A stretch of DNA of 44,598 nucleotides from an uncultured Oscillibacter sp. (lineage in GTDB: Bacteria > Bacillota > Clostridia > Oscillospirales > Oscillospiraceae), in assembly GCA_910588175.1 (NCBI GenBank), contig CAJUQQ010000016.1, forward strand, positions 1-44,598, written 5' to 3'. The stretch's first letter is position 1, and every line of letters begins with the position of its first letter. The notes below the pieces were generated by a model. It was not told where the DNA came from and searched no databases. It saw only the letters and a program-made list of their open reading frames with translations. Shown here in pieces: positions 7,914-16,020 of the stretch. The translations under genes were made by a program, and so were the position numbers.

Positions 7914-9941
7914 TCATTTGGTATGGAAGCGGCTGATCAGGCTGTTCAGCTTACGCGCCTGCCCGGACAGCTCCTTGGAGACCACCGCGCTTCTCTCGGC
8001 GGCGTCGGAGTTCGTCTGGACCACCGCGGAAATCTCCTTGATGCCGCTCTCCACGGAGACGATCATCTGGGACTGCTGGACGCTGGCGGCGGCAATTTCA
8101 TCCATCAGCGCCTTGATGGCCTGGACGCAGCTGTTGATGTCCCGCATGGCGGAGACGGCGAGATCGGTGGACTCCGTTCCGCTTTTCGCGGCCTGGATGG
8201 ACCGGTCGATCATACGGTTGGTGCTCTGAACGGCCTCCCCCGACTTGGCCGCGAGGCCCCGGACCTCCTCCGCCACCACGGAAAAGCCCTTTCCCGCCGT
8301 GCCGGCCCGGGCGGCCTCCACAGAGGCGTTCAGCGCCAGAATGTTCGTCTGGAAGGCGATGTCCTCAATCGTTTTGATGATGGTGACGATCTGGGCCGAG
8401 GAGCGGTCGATGTTCCGGGTTGCCTCGCTCAGCTGCTCCATTTTCCGGTCGGCCTCCGCCGCGTAGCCGGTGGCTTTGTCCACCAGTTCGCTGGCGCTGC
8501 CGCAGCGCACCGTGCTGGTCCGGATCTGGCCGGTGATGTCGGTGACATTGGTCAGCAACCCCTGGATAGAGGCCGCCTGCTCCATGGTACCCTGGGACAA
8601 GGCCTGCGCACCCGCAGAGACCTCCCCGGCGCTGGTGTTCACCTGGCTCGCCACCTGGGAGATGTCCAAAATGACCTTCATCAGGTTGGCATGAATGGAC
8701 TGCAGGCTCTCGAACAGGGCCTTGAAATCGCCGATGTAATACGCCTCGTTCACCGTCACGTCCACGGCCAGGTTGCCCATGGCAATCTCGCCCAGGATAC
8801 GCCCCACATCGTCGATGGTCTCCCGCAGACAGCCGCAGACCCGGTGAGCCGTCTGGGCGATCATGCCGATCTCATCGGACCGGCCGTAAAAGGGCTCCAG
8901 CTCCCGGTCGGCGGAGAGATTCAGGTCTCCCAGGCGGCTGATCGCCCGCTCTACCGCCATGAGCTCTTTTCCCTCCCGGCGGAGAATCAGGACGGTGACC
9001 AGGATGATGGCGGCGGCCATGAGCGCGCACAGGGCCCCCACCAAGAGCCGAACCATCGTCACGGTCCCGTAGACCTCCGACGCGCTGTCCCGGACCATAA
9101 AGACCCAGTCCCGGTCCATCAGATACTTGTAAACAACCAGCTGTTGATCCCCGGCCTCATCCCGGTAGGAGTAGGTGGCGGCCTGGGTAGTGCCTTCCGC
9201 CTGGATACGCCGGAGGATCTCCAGATAGCCGGCGTCCGTGGTCTCGGTGTTCAGGAGCTCCGCGTCCTCGTGGTACAGATAGACGCCGCTCTCCACGTTC
9301 AAAAATACGTATTCGCTGTCCGGCAGACCCCGGATATCCAGATTCAGCAGCGCGTCCATCAGATGGCTGGCGTAAACGCCGGCTCCGACGTAGCCGATGC
9401 AGCGCCGCCCCTCAAAAATGGGGTAGTACATGGAGAGGATCATGCTGCCGGTACCGGGCGACTTCATGATGCCCAGGTTCGTTAGCTGCTGCTGAGGCAG
9501 GATGGAATCCTGAAAGCTCTTCAGAGAATCCCCGGACCGCGTGGTGATGCCGATGGCCCCCTGGGAGGTGTGGGTCAGCACGTAGGTCTCCGGTGTGGCG
9601 ATGTAAAGCCCCTCAAAGACGCCTTTGATGGCGGCGAAGTCCTCCGTGTACTTCTGGGCCCGCTCCAGCAGGACGGGGTCCTCGGGAGAGCGGAGAATAT
9701 CCCGGACCTCGCTGCCCAGGGCAAAGGCGGACATGTACTCCTCCGCAGAGGCCACGTACTCGTTGATAATGGCGGCCCGGGACTCCACGGCGTCGGTCAT
9801 CTGGTTTGTTATGTCGTTTTTGACCACAGAGGCGGCGTTCGTGGATACTATGACCCAAAGCAGCAGCATTCCAACCAAGGTAACCGCTGTTGTAATGATA
9901 CTCATGCGGGTGGCCAGCCGTTTGTTTACAAGGAATTTCAT
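7914..9941 (-). CDS. Methyl-accepting chemotaxis protein with Cache-type sensor
   Basis: A 675-residue transmembrane chemoreceptor. TM1 is at residues 13-32, an extracellular dCache-like sensor fills ~35-295, TM2 is at ~298-320, then HAMP, and the cytoplasmic helical signalling bundle ends with the hallmark hairpin tip (EDIAFQTNILALNASVEAAR, then GKGFSVVAEEVRGLA), which binds CheW/CheA. It would report an extracellular small ligand to the flagellar or another CheA pathway; no other che gene is in the window. I chose ATG 9941 because GGAGGCG lies 6 nt upstream. The frame stays open further upstream to ~10256, but that part has no membrane or sensor logic. Its promoter is probably 10031-10059. 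Confidence 0.93.
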   Translation of the reverse strand: MKFLVNKRLATRMSIITTAVTLVGMLLLWVIVSTNAASVVKNDITNQMTDAVESRAAIINEYVASAEEYMSAFALGSEVRDILRSPEDPVLLERAQKYTEDFAAIKGVFEGLYIATPETYVLTHTSQGAIGITTRSGDSLKSFQDSILPQQQLTNLGIMKSPGTGSMILSMYYPIFEGRRCIGYVGAGVYASHLMDALLNLDIRGLPDSEYVFLNVESGVYLYHEDAELLNTETTDAGYLEILRRIQAEGTTQAATYSYRDEAGDQQLVVYKYLMDRDWVFMVRDSASEVYGTVTMVRLLVGALCALMAAAIILVTVLILRREGKELMAVERAISRLGDLNLSADRELEPFYGRSDEIGMIAQTAHRVCGCLRETIDDVGRILGEIAMGNLAVDVTVNEAYYIGDFKALFESLQSIHANLMKVILDISQVASQVNTSAGEVSAGAQALSQGTMEQAASIQGLLTNVTDITGQIRTSTVRCGSASELVDKATGYAAEADRKMEQLSEATRNIDRSSAQIVTIIKTIEDIAFQTNILALNASVEAARAGTAGKGFSVVAEEVRGLAAKSGEAVQSTNRMIDRSIQAAKSGTESTDLAVSAMRDINSCVQAIKALMDEIAAASVQQSQMIVSVESGIKEISAVVQTNSDAAERSAVVSKELSGQARKLNSLISRFHTK

Positions 9942-10030
9942 AAACACGCCTCCATTGGAAAGGTTTTTAAATATGCTGCCTGACCCCTGGGACCTTCGCG
10001 AAAAACCGGCCAGACGTTTTGTGACGAAAT

Positions 10031-10059
10031 ATTTTAACATGTTTTCCGCCATTTGTCCA
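10031..10059 (-). promoter_or_regulatory. Predicted promoter of the chemoreceptor gene
   Basis: Reading the minus strand: -35 TGGACA (10059-10054), 17-bp spacer, -10 TAAAAT (10036-10031), leaving a leader of ~80 nt. Confidence 0.5.
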
Positions 10060-10415
10060 GGAGTTTCCAGGGGACGGCACGCCAAATTTTGGGGACCTGT
10101 TTGGCAATTAGGCCTTGTTTGAAAATTGGCGGAATGCCCAACGACGAGAGATTTTTTACCCAAAGGGCATGTGATATCCGTAAGGCGGCAAAGCCGCCAA
10201 CGGCTATCCAATCGCCAATCAAGGTAAATTTTCGCAGGCGGGCTGACGCCCGGCAAGGAAATTTAACGCAGAGTGGCGGAAAAAGATACCCCAAGACGGC
10301 GTTTTGACGGTTTTAAAACAGACTCTAGTGGAATGACAGATTGGGCAGAGAGAAGGACGGACGCATAGGTCCGCCCCTGCTGGATAAACGCTCCGGATAG
10401 GACACTCCCTTACCA
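10060..10415. other. Non-coding region of unknown role
   Basis: About 355 nt with no gene I can support. It is AT-richer than its surroundings and holds small hairpins: GCGGC-AAA-GCCGC near 10187-10198 (the same 13-mer recurs inside the terminator at 28754), CGGGC/GCCCG near 10240, and GGACGGAC/GTCCGCCC-like arms near 10357-10376. It could be a decayed mobile or intergenic repeat or contain a small RNA; no promoter-terminator pair is convincing. Confidence 0.4.
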
Positions 10416-10416
10416 A

Positions 10417-10432
10417 GCGGGCCGAAGCCCGC
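10417..10432. terminator. Short GC hairpin, second part of pgsA terminator
   Basis: GCGGGC/GCCCGC with tetraloop CGAA (10417-10432), separated by an A6/T6 tract from the hairpin at 10442. Confidence 0.5.
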
Positions 10433-10441
10433 AAAAAATCA

Positions 10442-10490
10442 AGGCCGCCGGCTTCCGGCGGCCTCAGGCTGTCGAACAGGTATGTTCATC
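10442..10490 (-). repeat. Double-hairpin element copy C / terminator of the pgsA operon
   Basis: A 10-bp stem AGGCCGCCGG with its complement (10442-10451 and 10455-10464) is followed, on the minus strand, by TTGATTTTTT, a good intrinsic terminator. On the plus strand the stem is followed by CAGGCTGTCGAACAGG, the signature of the dispersed element. Here the element is inverted relative to its gene and overlaps the pgsA stop codon. Confidence 0.7.
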
Positions 10491-11070
10491 AGGCCGAGCG
10501 GATGACATCCTTGTTCTTCACGAAATACTCCACGCCGGAGTACAGCGTCGTCAGTGTGATGACCCACACGCAGACCGTATCGGCCCACGAAATATAGCGG
10601 TCCCAGGGTACGGCGGTCACCTGTCCCCCGGCTTGGTAAGCGGTCAAAGAGGGCCCCAGAAGCAGCATCACCACAATGCAGACCATGGTGGAGGCGGTCT
10701 TCACCTTTCCGGACCACCCGGCGGCAATCACCCGCCCGTTGTCCGAGGCGATCATTCTGAGGCCGCTGACAGCAAACTCCCGGGTGACGACAATCATCAC
10801 CATCCAGGCGGACATCCGGCCCGTCTCCACGAACCACAGCAGAGCCGCCACGACCAGGATTTTGTCCGCCAGGGGGTCGGCGAACTTGCCGAAGTCCGTC
10901 ACCAGATTGTACTTCCGGGCGATTTTCCCGTCCAGCATATCCGTCAGGCTGGCGATGATGAAGATGGCCAGGGCCGCGTAGTCCGCGCCGGGAAAGCCCC
11001 AGTACAGCACCGCCAGAAAAACAGGCGTCAGGATGATGCGGAGCATGGTCAATTTGTTGGGCAGATTCAT
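10489..11070 (-). CDS. pgsA: CDP-diacylglycerol-glycerol-3-phosphate 3-phosphatidyltransferase
   Basis: A 193-residue integral membrane enzyme that makes phosphatidylglycerophosphate, the committed precursor of phosphatidylglycerol and hence of cardiolipin. The CDP-alcohol phosphatidyltransferase signature D-x2-D-G-x2-A-R-x8-G-x3-D-x3-D is complete (residues ~44-67: DMLDGKIARK, then DFGKFADPLAD). About five transmembrane segments are visible. ATG 11070 overlaps the upstream cdd1 stop by 4 nt and has GAAGGAGG upstream. It is the last gene of the long minus-strand unit. Confidence 0.95.
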   Translation of the reverse strand: MNLPNKLTMLRIILTPVFLAVLYWGFPGADYAALAIFIIASLTDMLDGKIARKYNLVTDFGKFADPLADKILVVAALLWFVETGRMSAWMVMIVVTREFAVSGLRMIASDNGRVIAAGWSGKVKTASTMVCIVVMLLLGPSLTAYQAGGQVTAVPWDRYISWADTVCVWVITLTTLYSGVEYFVKNKDVIRSA

Positions 11071-11342
11071 AGGTCCTCCTTCTCCGGATAGGGTTTATCC
11101 TTCCAGTACCACCATTTCAGCTTCTCCGGGTCCCTGGTCTCGTGGTCCGCGTAATACACCGCCGCCCGCCAGACGTACAGGGCGCAGCGGTCCTCCTGGC
11201 AGCCTTTCATCCGGCATTCTCTCAGGTACAGCTCCTCCGGGTCCCGGCCCCGGAGGTCCGAAGCCTCCCGGATTCCCAGGGCCTCCATGACGGCGGCGGT
11301 GCGCTTCCCCACACCGGGGATTTCCGTCAGGGGGCTTTTCAT
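11067..11342 (-). CDS. Cdd1-like helix-hairpin-helix protein
   Basis: A 91-residue protein with an N-terminal helix-hairpin-helix (LTEIPGVGKRTAAVMEALGI, residues ~5-24), a non-specific DNA-binding fold, followed by the pattern C-x4-C-x4-C (CRMKGCQEDRC) and an aromatic C-terminus (WWYWKD). This matches the Cdd1/'pathogenicity locus' family, for which no firm function is known. It overlaps rimO and pgsA by 4 nt each, so translation is coupled. Confidence 0.75.
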   Translation of the reverse strand: MKSPLTEIPGVGKRTAAVMEALGIREASDLRGRDPEELYLRECRMKGCQEDRCALYVWRAAVYYADHETRDPEKLKWWYWKDKPYPEKEDL

Positions 11343-12661
11343 ACCCGCTCCCCGGTGAGTTCGCCGTCCATGACCCCGGTGAAGCGGACGGTGACGAAGC
11401 CGCCCGGTTCCGGCTCCTCCTCCGCTGTGAAGTAAATCCGGCCGTCGATCTCCGGAGACTCGGCATAGCTCCGGCCATAAAACATCTGGGCCTGGCTGTC
11501 AAACCCTTCGCAGAGGATCTCCCGTTCCTCTCCCAGCACAGATTCGTTGTACGCGTCGATGATATCCGACTGCACGTCCACGGCGAGCTCCGCCCGGCGG
11601 GCGGCCTCCTCGCTGTCCGCATGCTCCATCCGCGCCGCCCGGGTGCCCTCCTCCGGAGAGAAGGGGAAAACCCCGGCCCGCTCGATCTTCTGCTCCCGGA
11701 GAAAGGCGCACAGCTCCTCGAACTCCGCCTCCCCCTCGCCGGGGAGTCCGGCGATGAGGCTGGTCCGCAGGACCAGGCCGGGAATGCGCTGCCGGAGAGT
11801 CCGGAACAAAGCCCGGATGGACTCCTTGGTGTCCCGGCGGTTCATGGCCTTCAAGATGCCGTCGTTACAGTGCTGAATCGGGATATCCAGATAGGGCAGA
11901 ATCTTCGGCTCGGCGGCAATCGTGTCGATGAGCTCCTCCGTAATCTCGTCGGGGTAGAGGTAATGGAGGCGTATCCAGTGAAAATCCAGTTTGGCAAGCT
12001 CCCGGAGAAGGACGGCAAGCTGATGCTCTCCGTTCAAATCCGTGCCGTAACGGGTGATGTCCTGGGCAATCACCAACAGCTCTTTTACCCCGGCGGAGCT
12101 GAGCTCCGCCGCCTCGTCCAGCAGTTCTCCCATGGGGCGGCTGCGGTATTTGCCCCGGAGGGAGGGAATCACACAGTAGGCGCAGTGGTTGTCACAGCCC
12201 TCGGCAATGCGGAGGTAAGCGTACCAGGGGGGCGTGGAGAGAATGCGGGGGCCGTTTTGGGGCGCGGTGTGGATGTTCCCCAGGCGGCAGGGCCGGAGCC
12301 CTTCCTCCATAAGCCCGGCAACGGCCTGTACGATGTCGCCATAGCTTCCGGTGCCCAGGATGCCGTCAATTTCCGGCAGCTCCTCCAGCACATCGGCTTG
12401 GTAGCGCTGGGCCATGCAGCCGGTGACCAGGATTTTTTGCAGCGTCCCGGCCCGCTTCAGCTCCGCCAGCTCCAGAACGTGGCCGATGGCCTCCTCGCAG
12501 GCGGAGGCCAGGAAGCCGCAGGTATTCACCACGGCCACATCGGCCCCGGCGGGGGCCGGGACGATCTCGTGGCCCGCCGCCTGGACCAGGGCCATCATCT
12601 GCTCGCAGTTTACCTGGTTTTTGGCGCAGCCCAGGGATGTGAAGGATATTTTGTATGACAT
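11339..12661 (-). CDS. rimO: Ribosomal protein uS12 methylthiotransferase
   Basis: A 440-residue radical-SAM enzyme that puts a methylthio group on the conserved Asp of ribosomal protein uS12. N-terminal UPF0004 domain with its three cluster cysteines (LGCAKNQVNCEQM, NTCGF, TGCMAQRY); radical-SAM motif CDNHCAYC at ~residue 147; C-terminal TRAM domain. The first motif reads CAKNQVNCE where many RimO have CPKNxVDSE, so it carries an extra Cys. ATG 12661 (start MSYKISFTSLGC) has AAAGG upstream; the longer open frame is not supported. The gene follows the methylase by 28 nt. Confidence 0.93.
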   Translation of the reverse strand: MSYKISFTSLGCAKNQVNCEQMMALVQAAGHEIVPAPAGADVAVVNTCGFLASACEEAIGHVLELAELKRAGTLQKILVTGCMAQRYQADVLEELPEIDGILGTGSYGDIVQAVAGLMEEGLRPCRLGNIHTAPQNGPRILSTPPWYAYLRIAEGCDNHCAYCVIPSLRGKYRSRPMGELLDEAAELSSAGVKELLVIAQDITRYGTDLNGEHQLAVLLRELAKLDFHWIRLHYLYPDEITEELIDTIAAEPKILPYLDIPIQHCNDGILKAMNRRDTKESIRALFRTLRQRIPGLVLRTSLIAGLPGEGEAEFEELCAFLREQKIERAGVFPFSPEEGTRAARMEHADSEEAARRAELAVDVQSDIIDAYNESVLGEEREILCEGFDSQAQMFYGRSYAESPEIDGRIYFTAEEEPEPGGFVTVRFTGVMDGELTGERV

Positions 12662-12689
12662 GAAACTACCTTTCTCTGATAGAGCCAGC

Positions 12690-13343
12690 TTATACAGCCG
12701 TGTCGGAATCCACGCATTTGTAGGTGGGCCAATCTGGTTTATAATCCTGATTCGCCTGGTTTCCCCAGAGCTTCCAGCCGTCGCGGGTGCCGCGGGCAAA
12801 CAATTCCAGATAGGGTCCGGGGCTGCATTGTTCAATCAGGTTGATCATTTCTTCCGGTTTGCGGGAATGCTCCCGTTTCTGGCTCCTGATTAAGTTTACT
12901 TGCACCCGACCAGGGGCGAGGGTTCTGGCCTTGCTTCCCCGAACGCCAAAAAGCAGTAATTCCGTAACGTTCCGGAAGTAAAAGCCCACGCCGCGTCCAT
13001 CCGGCCCCCCATCCTTTCGGATCTTTTCCCAGACAATGTTCGTTTTATATTGGAAGCCCCAGGCGTTCAATACCTCCAAGCCCTGAGGAAGGAGCGCGTT
13101 CGGAACCCAGAGGTACAGATGGCTGGTATCGTCGGCAACCTCTGCCACCGGAATCCGCTTGATGTCTTCCAGGCTCATCGTCGGATAGCGGTTTAGGCGC
13201 TTGTTCTCCGGGGCCATTTTTCCCGTGCGGTTTTGAAATTGCCACGGCGGATCCGCAAGTATCGTTTTAAATTTTTGACCTTCGCAAAATTCCACAAGGT
13301 CATGCTCCATGTGATAATGAACGTTTTGAATCCCCATGGTCAT
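12690..13343 (-). CDS. MT-A70 family adenine-N6 DNA methyltransferase of an R-M pair
   Basis: A 217-residue MT-A70-type methyltransferase. The catalytic DPPW motif is at residues 31-34 and the C-terminal SAM-binding signature LELFAR...GWKLWGNQ is intact, so it should transfer a methyl group to adenine N6. Its start ATG 13343 overlaps the endonuclease stop as ATGA, and GGAAGGGGG precedes it; ATG 13337 is an alternative with better spacing. Base composition is clearly AT-richer than the flanking genes, as expected for acquired DNA. Pairing with an endonuclease implies host protection in a type II system; the target sequence cannot be deduced. Confidence 0.88.
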   Translation of the reverse strand: MTMGIQNVHYHMEHDLVEFCEGQKFKTILADPPWQFQNRTGKMAPENKRLNRYPTMSLEDIKRIPVAEVADDTSHLYLWVPNALLPQGLEVLNAWGFQYKTNIVWEKIRKDGGPDGRGVGFYFRNVTELLLFGVRGSKARTLAPGRVQVNLIRSQKREHSRKPEEMINLIEQCSPGPYLELFARGTRDGWKLWGNQANQDYKPDWPTYKCVDSDTAV

Positions 13344-13990
13344 TCCCCCTTCCAGTCGGAAATTGTCTCCGGCGTAATGCCTACCACAAGCAAAGGACAC
13401 CCGCCATGCCGTCTGGCATGGATACGGGGCAGGAGCTTTCCCATCCAGGTTGTGCTGGCGCCGTACTTTTTCTTTACCTCGTATCCCAGAAAATCAAACA
13501 CGGCATTCAGCCTCTCGCTCCGTGTGATCAAGACGCCGCAGGAAATCACGCCGCATTCAAAGAATGTGCGAAAAGCGTATAAATCACGGTCGAACGTCTG
13601 GTCCTTGCTGTTCCATTCCAAATCAACGGCCACCTCGCCTTTGACGTAATCAATTTTATGACCGCTGATAAAATGTTTCAATTGAAACTCCCGGCTGGGA
13701 ACCTTCCGGGTCTTGCCCTCTAAAAGGCGAACAACCAAGTCGCCGGATATCTCGGTTTCTTTCCAGCCCAGAGGTCTCAACTGTGCGCTCAGCCTTTTGG
13801 GAACGTTGGACTCATTCCCGCCCTTCTCCGAAATATCCGATAATTCAATTTGAAATTGTTCCAGAGTGCTCATAATTTCCGCAAAGGCATCCACATGGGT
13901 CTGGCTTAAAATTTCAACGGCGCTGCTGAAGTTATACAACTCATACCGGCTTCTGATGGTTTCGGGAATCAACTCCATCCATTTATCCAT
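13340..13990 (-). CDS. BglII/BstYI-like type II restriction endonuclease
   Basis: A 216-residue protein resembling the BglII/BstYI endonuclease family. The segment at residues 111-127 (HKIDYVKGEVAVDLEWN) gives D114-x8-D123-x-E125, the same spacing as the catalytic D84-x8-E93-x-Q95 I recall for BglII; this is followed by FECGVISCGVLITRS, typical of the family's core strand. BglII-type enzymes cut GATC-centred sites; the exact site here is not known. ATG 13990 has GAGGA 8 nt upstream and lies 11 nt after recX; the open frame upstream of it runs into recX and is not coding. AT-rich like its methylase. Confidence 0.8.
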   Translation of the reverse strand: MDKWMELIPETIRSRYELYNFSSAVEILSQTHVDAFAEIMSTLEQFQIELSDISEKGGNESNVPKRLSAQLRPLGWKETEISGDLVVRLLEGKTRKVPSREFQLKHFISGHKIDYVKGEVAVDLEWNSKDQTFDRDLYAFRTFFECGVISCGVLITRSERLNAVFDFLGYEVKKKYGASTTWMGKLLPRIHARRHGGCPLLVVGITPETISDWKGE

Positions 13991-14001
13991 AACCCAATTC
14001 C

Positions 14002-14637
14002 TCACATATCCGTCATATCGTCCTCCGCAAGCGCTTCGTCCAGCCGCCTCCAGGCCTCTTTCACCTCTCCCCAGCAAAACCCCCGGCGGAGCAGGGTGTT
14101 GGTCAGCCGCCGCTTCTCCTTCTCGTCCGGACTCCGGCCCCGGAGCTTGCTGCGCAGAAACGCCTCCACCCGGCCGCCGTCCTTGGGGAGCTCCTCCAGC
14201 GCGTCCTCCCACAGCTCCCGGGGGACCTTCTTCTCATAGAGCTTCTCCTTGATCCGGGCGGGGCCGTAGCCCATGCCGGAATAGTGCCGGACCAGAGACG
14301 CCGCGTACTCCGCGTCATTCAGGGCCCCGATGGCCTCCAGCCATTCGGCGGCGTAGCGGGCCTCCGCCTCGCTGGCTCCCCGCTCCTGGAGCCTTTGCTC
14401 CAAACTCCGCCGGCTCATGGCCCGCCTGCCGATGAGAGACGCCGCCACCGCCCGGGTGTTGGACACCCCGGCGGACTCCTTCAGCCGCTCCAGGGTCTCG
14501 TTATCCAGCTGGTCCCCGGAGCGGAGGCGAAAATCCAGCAGCTCTTGCTCCGTGATCTTCAGACAGGTCCCGTCCTCCAGGAAGACCAGAACCCGGCCTC
14601 TTTTATGCTTGGACGCCTCAATCCGCTCAATCCGCAT
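14002..14637 (-). CDS. recX: RecA regulatory protein RecX
   Basis: A 211-residue all-helical protein built of RecX three-helix repeats, e.g. SRRSLEQRLQERGASEAEA and GYGPARIKEKLYEKKV. RecX binds inside the groove of RecA filaments and limits or modulates recombinase and coprotease activity. The start is 2 nt after the recA stop, so stoichiometry is set by coupling. It is encoded directly upstream of the restriction endonuclease. Confidence 0.92.
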   Translation of the reverse strand: MRIERIEASKHKRGRVLVFLEDGTCLKITEQELLDFRLRSGDQLDNETLERLKESAGVSNTRAVAASLIGRRAMSRRSLEQRLQERGASEAEARYAAEWLEAIGALNDAEYAASLVRHYSGMGYGPARIKEKLYEKKVPRELWEDALEELPKDGGRVEAFLRSKLRGRSPDEKEKRRLTNTLLRRGFCWGEVKEAWRRLDEALAEDDMTDM

Positions 14638-14639
14638 GG

Positions 14640-15755
14640 TCAGCTCTCTTCGCCGGAATCGTCAAAGTCGTCGGCGCTGACATCCACCGCCCGCCCGGCG
14701 GCCTTGGCGGCGGCCCGGGCCTGGGTGCTCATCAGCTTGTCGAAGTTCTTGCGGATGTCCGCCTCCAGCTGGTCCCGGACCTCCGGGTTTTCCTGGAGGT
14801 ACTTTTTCGCCGCCTCCCGGCCCTGGCCGATGCGGGTCTCTCCCATGGAGAACCAGGACCCCGCCTTCTGCATCAGGTCCAGCTTCACGCCCAGGTCGAT
14901 GAGTTCGCTCTCCCGGACGATACCTTCGCCGTACATAATGTCAAACTCTGCCTCCCGGAAGGGGGGCGCCATTTTGTTTTTCACCACCTTGGCCCGGGTC
15001 CGGTTGCCGATGAGCTCGCTGCCGTTTTTGATGGCCTCCACCCGGCGCACGTCAATGCGGACGGAGGCGTAGAATTTCAGCGCCCGGCCGCCGGTGGTGA
15101 CCTCCGGGTTGCCGTACATGACGCCCACCTTCTCCCGCAGCTGGTTGATGAAAATGACAATGGTGTTGGTTTTGCCGATGGCTCCGGTGAGCTTCCGCAA
15201 GGCCTGGCTCATCAGACGGGCGTGAAGGCCCACATAGCTGTCGCCCATCTCGCCCTCAATCTCCGCCCGGGGCACCAGGGCGGCGACGGAGTCCACCACG
15301 ATCACGTCAATGGCGCCGGAGCGGACCAGGGCCTCGGTAATCTCTAGGGCCTGCTCGCCGGTGTCCGGCTGGGAGATCAGCATGTCCTCCACCTTCACCC
15401 CCAGGGCATGGGCATAGGTGGGGTCCAGCGCGTGCTCCGCGTCCACGAAGGCCACCTCGCCGCCCTGCTTCTGGGCCTCCGCCACCACGTGGAGCGCCAG
15501 AGTGGTTTTGCCGGAGGACTCCGGCCCGTAGATCTCAATGACGCGCCCCTTGGGAAGGCCTCCGATGCCCAGGGCCACGTCCAGGGCCAGGGAGCCTGTG
15601 GGGATTACCTCCACGTTCAGGGCCGCCCGGTCCCCCAGGCGCATAATGGTGCCCTTTCCGTACATTTTCTCGATCTGGCTCATGGCGCTGTCGATGGCTT
15701 TTTTCTTGTCCGCCGCCGGAGCCGCGGTGGGCAGGGGCGCTTTATCCTTTGCCAT
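14640..15755 (-). CDS. recA: Recombinase RecA
   Basis: A 371-residue RecA, normal length. Walker A GPESSGKTT (~residue 73), Walker B VIVVDSVAAL (~147), the L1/L2 DNA-binding loops (L1 near PRAEIEGEMGD, L2 near GVMYGNPEVTTGG) and INQLR are intact. It forms filaments on single-stranded DNA for strand exchange and LexA self-cleavage. GGGAGGAAA lies 6 nt before the ATG. A 59-nt AT-rich gap separates it from pspC and could hide an internal promoter, but I see no clear LexA box or good -35/-10. Confidence 0.98.
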   Translation of the reverse strand: MAKDKAPLPTAAPAADKKKAIDSAMSQIEKMYGKGTIMRLGDRAALNVEVIPTGSLALDVALGIGGLPKGRVIEIYGPESSGKTTLALHVVAEAQKQGGEVAFVDAEHALDPTYAHALGVKVEDMLISQPDTGEQALEITEALVRSGAIDVIVVDSVAALVPRAEIEGEMGDSYVGLHARLMSQALRKLTGAIGKTNTIVIFINQLREKVGVMYGNPEVTTGGRALKFYASVRIDVRRVEAIKNGSELIGNRTRAKVVKNKMAPPFREAEFDIMYGEGIVRESELIDLGVKLDLMQKAGSWFSMGETRIGQGREAAKKYLQENPEVRDQLEADIRKNFDKLMSTQARAAAKAAGRAVDVSADDFDDSGEES

Positions 15756-15814
15756 GCTGATTTCCTCCCGAACAGATATATAGATAATTTATGAAATGCT
15801 TTCTAAAACAAAAA

Positions 15815-16009
15815 TCAGAATTCCTCCGGCTCCCGGGGGAAGATGGCGGCGCAGAGGATGTAGGCGATGATGCCGCTGAAGCCCATGGCGCTGAAGATAA
15901 TCCAGGCCAAGCGCACCAGAGTGGGGTCCAGGCCGAAATACTCGGCAATGCCGCCGCAGACGCCGTCTACCATTTTCCCCTGGTTGATCTTGTACAGTCT
16001 CTTTTCCAT
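15815..16009 (-). CDS. PspC-domain small membrane protein
   Basis: A 64-residue PspC-domain protein: the motif KMVDGVCGGIAEYFGLDPTLVRLAW is followed by one transmembrane helix (~residues 36-56). PspC proteins take part in phage-shock/envelope-stress responses; single-domain forms in Clostridia have no defined job. It has a strong AAGGAGGAG site and lies 11 nt behind prmC and ahead of recA. Confidence 0.88.
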   Translation of the reverse strand: MEKRLYKINQGKMVDGVCGGIAEYFGLDPTLVRLAWIIFSAMGFSGIIAYILCAAIFPREPEEF

Positions 16010-16020
16010 GACGCTCCTCC

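Noticed and set aside
9942..10256. N-terminal extension of the chemoreceptor by ~105 residues
   Set aside because: Not like any sensor or membrane segment and the internal ATG 9941 has GGAGGCG at ideal distance; kept only as a possible duplication.
15756..15814. SOS box and private promoter in front of recA
   Set aside because: The AT-rich gap has no CGAAC-N4-GTTCG-like palindrome and no acceptable -35/-10 pair.
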